Below the pieces are notes generated by a model that was not told the origin of the DNA, did no database searches, and was given only the letters and a program-made list of their open reading frames with translations. A DNA stretch of 64,000 nt from Streptomyces sp. AC558_RSS880 (GTDB taxonomy: Bacteria; Actinomycetota; Actinomycetes; Streptomycetales; Streptomycetaceae), in assembly GCF_019049255.1 (NCBI RefSeq), contig NZ_JAGMUJ010000130.1, forward strand, positions 186,001-250,000, given 5' to 3'. Each line of letters begins with the position of its first letter. Position 1 is the stretch's first letter. Below are positions 8,786-17,190 of this stretch, piece after piece. A program made the translations under genes and the position numbers.

Positions 8786-9588
8786 CGGTCGAGGGCCGAC
8801 ACGAACGCGCGGATCGCCGCGGTGGTGGCCTCCGGGGCGCTCAGCTGGGGGCAGTGGCCGGTGGCGGGCAGGGTGACCAGCTCGCTGCCGGGTATCGCGG
8901 CATGGACGTACGCGCCGACCTCCGGAGGCGCGATGACGTCCTGTGCGCACTCCAGGATCAGCGTGGGCACGGTCACGCCCGCGAGGTCCTCGCGGCTGTC
9001 GGACAGGAACGTCGTGCGCGCGAAGACCCGGGCGATGTCCGGGTCGGTGGCGCAGAAGCTGTTGGTGAGCTCCTCGCCCAGCTCGGGCCGGTCCGGGTTG
9101 CCCATGATCACGGGAGCCATCGCCGCCGACCAGCCCAGATAGTTGGAGTCCAGGGACTCCAGGAGCTCGTCGATGTCCTCCGCGCTGAAGCCGCCGCGGT
9201 AGCCGTCCTCGTCGATGTAGCACGGCGACGGACAGACCATGACCAGGGAGCCGATCCGGTCCGGGGCCGCGGCCCGGGCCAGCACGCCGGTCATCGCGCT
9301 CACGGAGTGGCCGACCACGACCGCGTCCCGGAGATCGAGTTCCTCACAGACCTCCACCACGTCACGGGCGTAACCGTCGAGGGAGGAGTAGCGCTCCTCC
9401 TGCCAGGCCGACAGGTCGGAGCGGCCCGCGCCCACGTAGTCGAAGAGCACCACCCGGAAGTCCCGGGCCAGCGCGGGCTCGACCAGCCGCCACATGTTCT
9501 GGTCGCAGCCGAACCCGTGCACCAGGACCACTGTGCGGCCGGAGGTGCGCCCGGTCACACGGATGTTGTTCCTGCGGTGGATGCCCAT
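8782..9588 (-). CDS. RsbQ-like alpha/beta hydrolase
   Basis: 268 aa, matching Bacillus subtilis RsbQ closely in remembered blocks: VHGFGCDQNMW, FDYVGAGRSDL, SLDGYARDVVEVCEELDL, GHSVSAM, VCPSPCYIDEDGYRGGF and FCATDPDIARVFA. The nucleophile is Ser in GHSV (about residue 96), with His in TGHCPQLS near the end and Asp in CAQDVIAP. RsbQ binds or hydrolyses a small hydrophobic molecule and activates the PAS phosphatase RsbP; plant KAI2/D14 receptors share the fold. First gene of the operon with the PAS-PP2C and STAS genes. A promoter is expected in 9589-9700, but I see no clear one. Confidence 0.92.
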   Translation of the reverse strand: MGIHRRNNIRVTGRTSGRTVVLVHGFGCDQNMWRLVEPALARDFRVVLFDYVGAGRSDLSAWQEERYSSLDGYARDVVEVCEELDLRDAVVVGHSVSAMTGVLARAAAPDRIGSLVMVCPSPCYIDEDGYRGGFSAEDIDELLESLDSNYLGWSAAMAPVIMGNPDRPELGEELTNSFCATDPDIARVFARTTFLSDSREDLAGVTVPTLILECAQDVIAPPEVGAYVHAAIPGSELVTLPATGHCPQLSAPEATTAAIRAFVSALDR

Positions 9589-9783
9589 CCGTCCATGCTC
9601 GCACGCCGGGCGGAAAAGCCGTCGGCGCGCCTCGGGGAGCGCCCGGGGTACGGCGCCGGCCGTCGGGCCCGTGTCCAGGACGCCGGGGAAGCTGCGGTGA
9701 ACGCGACCGGCTGACGCCGTCTTTTATTAAAGTGATCGCGCCAGTATCCGGTGATCCGTGGATCAGTGAGGTAATCGCGCATC

Positions 9784-11682
9784 ATGCCGACCGAAACGTT
9801 TGAGTTCCAGGTAGAGGCCCGTCAGCTGCTCCAGCTGATGATCCACTCGGTCTACTCGAACAAGGACGTCTTCCTCCGTGAACTCGTCTCCAACGCCTCC
9901 GACGCGCTCGACAAGCTGCGTCTGGCCAAGCTGCGGGACGACTCCCTCGACGCCGACGTCTCCGACCTGCACATCGAGCTCGAGATCGACAAGGACACCC
10001 GCACCCTCACCGTGCGGGACAACGGCGTCGGTATGTCGTACGACGAGGTCGGGCAGCTCATCGGCACGATCGCCCATTCGGGCACCGCGGAGTTCCTGCG
10101 GGAGCTGCGCCAGGCGCAGGACGGGGCCGGGGCGGAGGGGCTGATCGGCCAGTTCGGCGTCGGCTTCTACTCGGGCTTCATGGTCGCGGACGAGGTCACC
10201 CTGCTCACCCGGCGCGCGGGCGAGGGGCAGGGCACCCGGTGGACGTCGCGCGGCGAGGGCACGTACACCCTGGAGCGGGTCGACGACGCGCCGCAGGGCA
10301 CCTCGGTCACGCTGCACCTCAAGCCGGCCGACCCCGACAACCAGCTGCACGACTACACCTCGGTGTGGAAGATCAAGGAGATCGTCAAGCGCTACTCGGA
10401 CTTCATCACCTGGCCGATCAGGCTCGTCGGGGAGACGGGCGAGGACGGCGGGACGGCCGGGCCCGAGACGCTGAACTCGATGAAGGCGCTGTGGGCGCGC
10501 TCGCGCGAGGAGGTGTCCGAGGAGGAGTACCACGAGCTGTACAAGCACATCGGCCACGACTGGCGCGAACCGCTGGAGACCATCCAGCTGCGGGCCGAGG
10601 GCACCTTCGAGTACCAGGCCCTGCTGTTCGTCCCGTCGCACGCCCCGCACGACCTGTTCACCCAGAACTTCAGGCACGGGCTGCAGCTGTACGTGAAGCG
10701 CGTCTTCATCATGGACGACTGCGAGGAGCTGCTGCCGCCGTACCTGCGCTTCGTCAAGGGTGTGGTCGACGCACAGGACCTCTCGCTGAACGTGTCCCGC
10801 GAGATCCTCCAGCAGGACCGGCACATCCGGATGATGCAGCGCCGGCTCACCAAGAAGGTGCTGGCGACGGTCAAGAGCATGATGACCGAGGACGCCGAGC
10901 GGTACGCCACGTTCTGGCGGGAGTTCGGCGCCGTGCTGAAGGAGGGCCTGGTCACCGACCCCGACAACCGTGACGCCCTCCTCGCGGTGGCCTCGTTCGC
11001 GACCACGCACGAGGACGACGGCACGGTCACGCTGCAGCAGTACGTGGAGCGGATGCCGGACGGGCAGGACGACATCTGGTTCATCACCGGCGAGTCCCGG
11101 GAGAGCATCGACAACTCGCCGCACATGGAGGCGTTCCGGGAGCGCGGCATCGAGGTGCTGCTGCTCACCGATCCCGTCGACGAGATGTGGGTCGACGCCG
11201 TGGGCGAGTACGAGGGCAAGCGGCTGCGGTCGATCGCCAAGGGCGAGGTCGACCTCGGCGCGCGGGAGGACGACAAGGGCGAGGGCGAGCGGGAGCAGCA
11301 GGCCGAGGAGTACGCGGGTCTGCTCGGCTGGCTGCGGGAGCGGCTGGAGGAGGACGTCAAGGAGGTGCGGCTGTCCACGCGTCTGACGGTGTCCCCGGCC
11401 TGTCTCGTCGCCGACGCGAACGATCTCACGCCGGCGCTGGAGAACATGTACCGGGCCATGGGTCAGGAGGTGCCGCGCACGAAGCGCATCCTCGAACTCA
11501 ACCCGGACCACGCGCTGGTGAAGGGCCTGAACGAGGCGTACGGGGAGCGCGAGGACCGTTCGGACCTCACCGACACGGCCGAACTCCTGTACTCGCTGGC
11601 CGAGTTGGCGGAGGGCGGCCGGCCGAAGGATCCGGCGCGCTTCGTGCGGCTGATGGCGGACCGGCTGGAGCGCACCCTGTGA
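9784..11682 (+). CDS. htpG: Molecular chaperone HtpG (Hsp90)
   Basis: 632 aa, full length for bacterial Hsp90. The N-terminal GHKL ATPase has [17 protein letters not shown] (residues about 34-50), DNGVGM and [12 protein letters not shown], then [15 protein letters not shown]. The middle domain follows with a conserved [11 protein letters not shown] and [11 protein letters not shown], and the C-terminal dimerisation domain ends near residue 632. It folds and remodels client proteins under heat or oxidative stress in the cytoplasm. The ATG at 9784 follows GTGAGG. The 195-bp upstream region is AT-richer than average with CTTTTATTAAAG at 9721, but I find no HspR (HAIR) or CIRCE element. Single gene, convergent with the next. 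Confidence 0.97.
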
Positions 11683-11694
11683 CGCGCCCGTAGG

Positions 11695-12225
11695 TCACAG
11701 GCGCGCCGGTTCGGCCGTCCCCGGCCTCCGGGCGGCCGCCCGGAGGCGCCGGCCGCGGCGGGTCGGGCCCCACGGCTTGAGGATCGAGATCACCGTCATG
11801 AAGACGTAGGCGGTCAGGGAGACGATCGGCCCCATCAGGACGTCACCCCCGTCGGGCAGGGGATGCCCGGCGGACACGGCCGCCGCGGCCTCGTTCACGC
11901 CCGGCCGGAGCACGAAGGCCGTGGCGGTGGTCGTGGCCAGGGTCAGCCAGAACTTCGTCCACACCCAGCGGTGCCTCGCCAGTCCCCAGGGCGTGCCCAG
12001 GGACAGGACGAGGCCACTGGTGAGCGTCAGGAAGGCGACCGGCAGCAGGAGCCAGTCCGCGAAGAGCTTCATGGCCCGGACGGACGCCTCCACCGCGGCC
12101 GCGGACCCGGTGGTGTTCGCGGTGACGCCGAGCGCGAGCAGCCCGGCGGTGAGTCCGAGCCAGCCGGCGGAGGCGAGGACGTGGATGACGAGGTGGGCCC
12201 GGCGTGCGGGTCGGCTGAGTTTCAC
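11695..12225 (-). CDS. DUF2269-like integral membrane protein
   Basis: 176 aa from GTG 12225, where relatives begin MKLSRPARR; an ATG at 12261 would give 188 aa. Neither start has a good ribosome site. Four hydrophobic segments are evident: HLVIHVLASAGWLGLTAGLLALGV, LLLPVAFLTLTSGLVLSL, FWLTLATTTATAFVL and VSLTAYVFMTVISIL, followed by a very basic tail (GPTRRGRRLRAAARR), which sets the C terminus inside. The layout resembles DUF2269 proteins, whose function is unknown. The gene at 57110 is a second protein of the same type. Convergent with htpG, with 12 nt between the stops. Confidence 0.7.
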   Translation of the reverse strand: MKLSRPARRAHLVIHVLASAGWLGLTAGLLALGVTANTTGSAAAVEASVRAMKLFADWLLLPVAFLTLTSGLVLSLGTPWGLARHRWVWTKFWLTLATTTATAFVLRPGVNEAAAAVSAGHPLPDGGDVLMGPIVSLTAYVFMTVISILKPWGPTRRGRRLRAAARRPGTAEPARL

Positions 12226-12312
12226 CCGACCCACGGTGCCGGGCCCGCGCCGCGCGGACATCTGACGGCGGGAGTAACCCCGCGTACTGACGTCGGCGTA
12301 CGCCGGACGCGG

Positions 12313-13398
12313 TCAGCGCTCGCGCAGCCGGCCCAGCCCCGTCAGGGTGCGCCGGGCCGCGTCGGCCAGCCGGGGGTGGCCGCGCACGAAGCGGCGGGCG
12401 GCCCGCGCCGGCTCCCGGCCCAGCCGGTACGCGGCTCCGCCCGGCCCCGGACGCACCACGGCGCCCTCGTAGACGGGGAGTTCGCGGGTCTTGAGGGAGT
12501 CCTTGTAGCGGGCGGGACCGCTGCCCAGGTCGACCATGCGGATGCCGTCGGCGGCGGCCGCCTGGAGCATCCGCAGGTGCAGCACCAGTCCGGGTGAGTA
12601 CCGGCCGTGGTCGCGGTCGTACGCGGGGAACCACCAGGACAGCACCGTGGCCGAGCGCAGGCCGAAGTGCGCGGCGACGGGGCGGCCGTCGGCGTACAGC
12701 ACGGAGAGCAGTCCGCGGCACTCGGGATCGTCGCCGTGCGCCAGCAGGTCCACCAGCCGGGTGATCCACTGCTGGGCGAACCGGTCCCGGCGGCCCGTCC
12801 GCCGGTACTGGGCGGATTTCCAGCGCATCAGCGCCCGTAAGGCCTCCGGGTCCCGGCTGTCGTACACGAACCGCACCTCGCCGACCTGCCGGGCGAGCCT
12901 GCGTTCCTTGGCCAGGGTCTGCTTGAGGAAACCGGGGGAACGGGCGCGCAGCCCGTCGGTGTAGTGCTCGTGTCCCCGGTCCAGGTCGATGACCGGGCTC
13001 GCCAGTTCCTCGACGGCGTGCGGCACGAAGAGGTGCTGGCCGGCCTCCAGGTTGTCGAACTCCCACGAGGAGAGCGCGCAGGCCGCGAGCAGGGCGCGCG
13101 GGTCGAGCCGGAGGCCCGGGCGCAGGACGGCACCCTGGCTGTCCGACACTCCCAGGCCGATGGCCCGGCCCTGGCCCAGCGGCCCCTTCTCGTACGGGAG
13201 GAAGCCGACCGGGGCCCCGTCGTCCTGCAGGACGGCCACCCTGGCGCCGGGCCTGACCTGTCCGACGGCCGTGGTGAACGCCGGATCGAGGAACGGGTTC
13301 TCCGGCGCGCCGGACTCCGCGCGCAACTGTCTCCACGTTTTGTGCTCGCTCGGCCCGAGGTCGTCGGGCCGCACCACGAGAACGCGCTTTCCCTGCAT
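12313..13398 (-). CDS. CelD/BcsL-type GNAT (FemAB-fold) transferase with a TTA codon
   Basis: 361 aa from ATG 13398, fixed by the ribosome site AGGAGGCACAC. The protein looks like an Acetyltransf_6/CelD domain protein: VAVLQDDGAPVGFLPYEK (first half) and SPGFLKQTLAKERRLAR, RWKSAQYRRTG, LLSVLYADGRPVAAHFGLRSATVLSWWFPAYD, YSPGLVLHLRMLQAAAADGIRMVDLGSGPARYKDSLKT. Such proteins transfer acyl or aminoacyl groups in cell-envelope polysaccharide or peptidoglycan pathways; the substrate here is unknown. Codon 187 is TTA (complement of 12838-12840, E-A-L-R-A-L), which in Streptomyces is read only by the bldA tRNA, so production should be tied to development. It is the only TTA leucine codon I noticed in the genes of this window. 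Confidence 0.8.
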   Translation of the reverse strand: MQGKRVLVVRPDDLGPSEHKTWRQLRAESGAPENPFLDPAFTTAVGQVRPGARVAVLQDDGAPVGFLPYEKGPLGQGRAIGLGVSDSQGAVLRPGLRLDPRALLAACALSSWEFDNLEAGQHLFVPHAVEELASPVIDLDRGHEHYTDGLRARSPGFLKQTLAKERRLARQVGEVRFVYDSRDPEALRALMRWKSAQYRRTGRRDRFAQQWITRLVDLLAHGDDPECRGLLSVLYADGRPVAAHFGLRSATVLSWWFPAYDRDHGRYSPGLVLHLRMLQAAAADGIRMVDLGSGPARYKDSLKTRELPVYEGAVVRPGPGGAAYRLGREPARAARRFVRGHPRLADAARRTLTGLGRLRER

Positions 13399-13528
13399 GT
13401 GTGCCTCCTGTGTCGTCATGGTTTCCGGGACACGAGAAGACCTGCTCGTCGCCGTGGACCGGCTCGGGGAGCACGCGGCGGGCGGTACCCGGCCGCACGG
13501 CGCAGGCCTTGGGCGGTACCGCGGTCGC

Positions 13529-13957
13529 TCAGCAGCGGAACGTCTGCAGGCCTGCGGCGACGGGGACCGGATCGACCGGGCCCCGGCCCCGTGGCGGTCC
13601 CACCGGGTACGGCCGGGGAGCGGATCGTCGCTGCGCGGTGGCCGTCGACGCGGTCCCGGCCGTCGGGTGGGCGGTGCCGACCGCTCCGGCCGCTCCCGAG
13701 GCCCTCGGTGGGCGGGCGACGGGCCGGTGGAGCGAGGCGTCACCCTTTCCGGGGAAGGGCTTGCCGACGGTCTCGGGCGTTCCGGCGCCCTCCGGCACCG
13801 CCTCGGCCGGCTCGTCGTACCGGTCCTGCGCCGGCTGGTTCTGCTGTGCCACGGGGTGCGCCGGGGCGGGCCGGTCCGCTGCCGGCGCCGGGGAGCACAG
13901 GGTCAGGAGGAGCACCGAGGCCAGCAGTACGACCGCCGCCGCCCATCGAGACCGCAC
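13529..13957 (-). CDS. Small secreted Pro/Ala-rich protein
   Basis: 142 aa from a GTG. Residues 1-27 form a Sec signal peptide (MRSRW, hydrophobic AAAVVLLASVLLLTL, then CSPAPAADR); a cysteine at about residue 21 could be a lipobox but the residues before it (LTLCS) fit only loosely. The rest is low-complexity, rich in Pro, Ala, Gly and Gln, with no domain I recognise. It could be an exported linker-type protein. The opposite strand also reads open through this GC-rich stretch, so the call rests mainly on the signal peptide. Confidence 0.5.
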   Translation of the reverse strand: MRSRWAAAVVLLASVLLLTLCSPAPAADRPAPAHPVAQQNQPAQDRYDEPAEAVPEGAGTPETVGKPFPGKGDASLHRPVARPPRASGAAGAVGTAHPTAGTASTATAQRRSAPRPYPVGPPRGRGPVDPVPVAAGLQTFRC

Positions 13958-14286
13958 CGGTCACCCCTTCGGCATGCGTCCGGCGGGGGTGGGTACACCG
14001 GGTCGGCGCCGGGCGGGCCCCCCACGCATGTGCGCCCGGCACGTCTTCCAGTAGCGCCGAGCGCGCCCCGCTCCGTCAAGTCCTCCGCGCCACGAGGCGG
14101 CGCACTCGGTGCGCACCGGTCGCGGTGCTTCCCGCGGGCCCCGTCCTTCACACCGGAGTGCGCGACCCGGCGGGCGGCGAGGGCCGCACCCGTCCGTCCG
14201 TCCGTTCGGGCGGGCTCCCGACACCGGGATGATGTTTCGGCCGGGGCCGTGGCGTGTCCGCGGCCGACTCCGGGCACCTGTGATCG
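13958..14286. other. Intergenic region between divergent genes
   Basis: About 330 bp between the small secreted protein gene and the antiporter gene, which diverge. It should contain both promoters. I see no convincing -35/-10 pair, repeat or RNA structure, and open frames here are GC-driven. Confidence 0.4.
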
Positions 14287-15594
14287 GTGACCTCCCCCGA
14301 CCATCTCTTCGCCCTGCTCGGAGCCGGTGCCCTCGGCGCGGCCGTGCTGCCCCGGGTGGTGGCCCGCAGACCGCTGTCGTTGCCACTGGTGTTCCTCGTC
14401 TGCGGAGTCGCCCTCCAGGCGCTGCCCCTGCCCATGCCCGGCATCGACCCGGTGTCGGACCGGACGTGGGTGGAGCACGTCACCGAGATCTGCGTGATCG
14501 TCTCCCTCATGGGCGCCGGTCTCGCCCTGAACCGGCCGTTCGGCCGCCGGCGCTGGCAGGGCACCTGGCGGCAGCTGGGCGTCACCATGCCGTTGACCAT
14601 CGCGGCCGTGGGTCTCCTGGCCTGGGGCCTGCTCGACTGGCCGCCGGCCGCCGCGCTGCTGCTGGCGGCCGTGCTGGCGCCGACCGATCCGGTGCTCGCC
14701 TCCGAGGTGCGGGTGGGCGCGCCCACCGACTCCGAGCACGACGAGGACGAGGTGCGCTTCACTCTGACCGGCGAGGCGGGGCTGAACGACGGTCTCGCCT
14801 TCCCCTTCGTCCTGGCCGCCGTCGCCCTCGCCGCCGCGGGCGGACGTCCCACCGGTGACGGGATCGCCCGCTGGGCACTGGTCGACGTGCTGTACAAGTG
14901 CGCGGTGGGCGTGTCCGCGGGGCTCGCCGTCGGCACGCTGCTCGGGTGGCTGTTCTTCCGGGCGGGGTGGCGGGCGATGCGGCTGTCCGAGCACCGGGAG
15001 GGCTTCGTCGCCGTCGGCGCCACGTTCCTCGCCTACGGGGTGACGGAGCTGCTGCACGGCTACGGCTTCGTGGCCGTGTTCGTCGCCGCCTGCCGGATCC
15101 GTGCGGCGGAGCGTGCCCACGGCTACCACATGGTGCTGCACGATTTCGTGGAGCAGGTGGAACGGCTGCTGACCGCCGCACTGCTGTTCCTGCTCGGTGT
15201 GTTCGTCGCGCAGGGCGGGCTGGCGTCGCTGACCTGGCAGGGGGCGGTCGTGGGTCTGCTGCTGCTGGTGGCGGTCCGGCCGCTGACCGCGTGGGCCGCC
15301 CAGTTCGGTACGTCCGCCGGCCCCCGGGAGCGGGTGGTGATCGCCCTCTTCGGGGTCCGCGGCATCGGCTCGCTGTTCTACCTGGCGCACGCGCTCGGCT
15401 CCGCCGGTTTCGGCGTCCCGGCCGAGCGGTTGTGGGCGGTGGTGACCTTCACGGTGCTGGCGTCCGTCGTGCTGCACGGGGTGAGCGCCACCCCCGTCAT
15501 CTCGCGCCTCGACCGGCTGCGGACCCACCGGGCCCGGGCGGCCGGTGCGGGACCGGAGCCGGGCGAGGACGAGGTGGCGGGCGAACGGCTCTGA
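14287..15594 (+). CDS. Na+/H+ antiporter, CPA1/NhaP family
   Basis: 435 aa from GTG 14287. About twelve hydrophobic segments run through the protein, the first being LFALLGAGALGAAVLPRVV. The family signature for the ion path is present as AAVLAPTDPVLASEV (about residues 134-148), followed by LTGEAGLNDGLAFPFVLAA, where the ND pair matches the conserved Asp of CPA1 exchangers. The short charged tail (RTHRARAAGAGPEPGEDE) is cytoplasmic. It exchanges Na+ or K+ for H+ across the membrane, for pH and salt balance. Monocistronic. Confidence in family is high, in ion specificity low. Confidence 0.9.
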   Translation: MTSPDHLFALLGAGALGAAVLPRVVARRPLSLPLVFLVCGVALQALPLPMPGIDPVSDRTWVEHVTEICVIVSLMGAGLALNRPFGRRRWQGTWRQLGVTMPLTIAAVGLLAWGLLDWPPAAALLLAAVLAPTDPVLASEVRVGAPTDSEHDEDEVRFTLTGEAGLNDGLAFPFVLAAVALAAAGGRPTGDGIARWALVDVLYKCAVGVSAGLAVGTLLGWLFFRAGWRAMRLSEHREGFVAVGATFLAYGVTELLHGYGFVAVFVAACRIRAAERAHGYHMVLHDFVEQVERLLTAALLFLLGVFVAQGGLASLTWQGAVVGLLLLVAVRPLTAWAAQFGTSAGPRERVVIALFGVRGIGSLFYLAHALGSAGFGVPAERLWAVVTFTVLASVVLHGVSATPVISRLDRLRTHRARAAGAGPEPGEDEVAGERL

Positions 15595-15773
15595 CCGCTC
15601 CTCGCCCGGAGGGACGCACGGCTCGGGCCGCCTTCCGGAACAGCGCTCCGGGAGGTCTCGCGCCCTCGGCTCCGGCCGGATCCGGACGTGGCGCCCAGGG
15701 CACACGGGAATCGGTCCCTGCATTGGCATAGACCTGACAGCACTCGGCTCGCTAAGCTCTGCTCGACTCAGCC

Positions 15774-15787
15774 TGAGAGCGCTCTCA
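15774..15787. promoter_or_regulatory. 14-bp palindromic operator TGAGAGCGCTCTCA
   Basis: A perfect palindrome 51 bp before the S1 protease start. Its shape (central GCGC, 14 bp) resembles boxes of LacI-family repressors such as CebR (TGGGAGCGCTCCCA). A 13/14 copy is at 63771 in front of another exported protein gene. Confidence 0.6.
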
Positions 15788-15838
15788 CACTGCGGTTGTT
15801 CCACCCCCACCTTGCTGGAACGACGAAGGACACCTTCC

Positions 15839-17014
15839 ATGAGACGCACCAGACTCACGCATGCCGGCGTGGCCGCCCTGCTCATGATCGGCAGCTGGAC
15901 CGCGGCCGGCACCCTGCCGGCCGCGGCACAGGACGCCCCCGACTCCCCCACCGCCCGCGCCGCCGACTCCGCGCCCGCCTCCGCCGGCCTGCTGGAGGCG
16001 ATGCAGCGGGACTTCGGGCTGACCCGCACCGAGGCGGAGGACCGGCTGGCCGCCGAGCGCGAGGCCACCGATCTCGCGCCCCGGGCCCGCGAGACCGCCG
16101 GATCCGCCTACGGCGGCGCCTGGTTCGACGCGAAGAGCGAGAAGCTGACCGTGGCCGTCACCCCGGACGCCGACGCCTCGACGGTACGGTCCCTGCGCGC
16201 GTCCGGCGCGGCCGTCCGCACCGTCGAGCACAGCGCACGGCAGCTCGACGCGGCCAAGTCCCGCATCGACCGCCTCGACGCGCCCTCGGGCGTCAGCAGC
16301 TGGGCCGTCGACCCGACCGCCAACACGGTCGTCGTGAACGTCGTCGCCGACCAGCGCGCCGACAACGATGTCCGCGCCTTCGTGGACGAGGCCCGCGAGG
16401 CCGGCCCGGTCACCGTGCGGACCGTGGAGGCCCCGGCCGAGACCTTCGCCGCCGGAACGGTGGGCGGCGACCCGTACTACACCGGCAACGTCCGCTGCTC
16501 CATAGGCTTCTCGGTGCACGGCGGCTTCGTCACCGCCGGACACTGCGGCGGCGTCGGCGGCCAGGTCAGGGGCTGGGACGGCTCGTACATCGGCAACTTC
16601 CAGGGCTCCTCGTTCCCGGAGAACGACTACGCCTGGGTGAACGTGGGCAGCGGCTGGTGGACGGTGCCGGTGGTGCTCGGCTGGGGCACGGTGTCGGACC
16701 AGCTGGTGCGCGGCTCGGCGGAGGCTCCGGTCGGCGCCTCGATCTGCCGCTCCGGCTCCACGACCCACTGGCACTGCGGCAACGTGCTGGCCAAGAACGA
16801 GACGGTCAACTACAGCCAGGGCGCGGTGCGTCAGATGACGAAGACCAGCGTCTGCGCCGAACCGGGCGATTCGGGCGGCTCGTTCATCAGCGGTGACCAG
16901 GCGCAGGGCGTCACCTCCGGCGGCTGGGGCAACTGCTCCGGCGGGGGCGAGACCTGGTTCCAGCCGGTCAACGAGATCCTCAACCGCTACGGGCTGACCC
17001 TGCACACGGCCTGA
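15839..17014 (+). CDS. Secreted S1-family serine protease (streptogrisin-like) with propeptide
   Basis: 391 aa, a complete preproprotease. Residues 1 to about 31 are the Sec signal (MRRTRLTHAGVAALLMIGSWTAAGTLPAAAQ). The long propeptide (to about 205) contains LLEAMQRDFGLTRTEAEDRLAAE and the alpha-lytic-type pro domain. The mature chymotrypsin-like domain shows His in VTAGHCGG, Asp in ENDYAWVN and Ser in EPGDSGGSF, plus paired cysteines (CSIGF/HCGG, CRSGSTTHWHCG, CAEPG/NCSGGG). The fold foldase propeptide is typical of secreted Streptomyces proteases. ATG 15839 has AAGGA 9 nt upstream. The palindrome at 15774 suggests control by a LacI-type repressor. A strong terminator follows. Confidence 0.95.
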   Translation: MRRTRLTHAGVAALLMIGSWTAAGTLPAAAQDAPDSPTARAADSAPASAGLLEAMQRDFGLTRTEAEDRLAAEREATDLAPRARETAGSAYGGAWFDAKSEKLTVAVTPDADASTVRSLRASGAAVRTVEHSARQLDAAKSRIDRLDAPSGVSSWAVDPTANTVVVNVVADQRADNDVRAFVDEAREAGPVTVRTVEAPAETFAAGTVGGDPYYTGNVRCSIGFSVHGGFVTAGHCGGVGGQVRGWDGSYIGNFQGSSFPENDYAWVNVGSGWWTVPVVLGWGTVSDQLVRGSAEAPVGASICRSGSTTHWHCGNVLAKNETVNYSQGAVRQMTKTSVCAEPGDSGGSFISGDQAQGVTSGGWGNCSGGGETWFQPVNEILNRYGLTLHTA

Positions 17015-17028
17015 CCGGCCACGACCGG

Positions 17029-17064
17029 GAGCGGGCCCCGCCGGGTGACCGGCGGGGCCCGCTC
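17029..17064 (+). terminator. Strong hairpin terminator of the S1 protease gene
   Basis: A perfect 16-bp stem beginning GAGCGGGCCCCGCCGG with loop GTGA starts 14 bp after the stop codon. No T-run, as usual in this group. Confidence 0.85.
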
Positions 17065-17096
17065 TCACGTGCAGCCGGAAGTCCATTCCCGCAAAA

Positions 17097-17137
17097 GTTA
17101 CCGTGCCGTAACTTACTCATGGGTTACCGGCGGTAAG
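17097..17137. promoter_or_regulatory. Cluster of TTAC/GTAA inverted repeats before the lipase gene
   Basis: Two overlapping dyads: GTTAC-N6-GTAAC at 17097-17112 and GTTACC-GGC-GGTAAG at 17123-17137, with an extra CTTAC half-site at 17112. Such spaced TTAC repeats look like an operator for a TetR-type or similar dimer acting on the lipase promoter. A perfect GTTACC-N3-GGTAAC copy stands at 48987 before the flavohaemoglobin gene. Confidence 0.5.
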
Positions 17138-17190
17138 TAAGCGCTGCTAGTTTCCGGTTCACCTTCCTGGAGCAGAGCGAGGAGTGAGCC

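Noticed and set aside
9589..9783. HspR (HAIR) or CIRCE element before htpG
   Set aside because: Only CTTTTATTAAAG was found; neither CTTGAGT-N7-ACTCAAG nor TTAGCACTC-N9-GAGTGCTAA is present.
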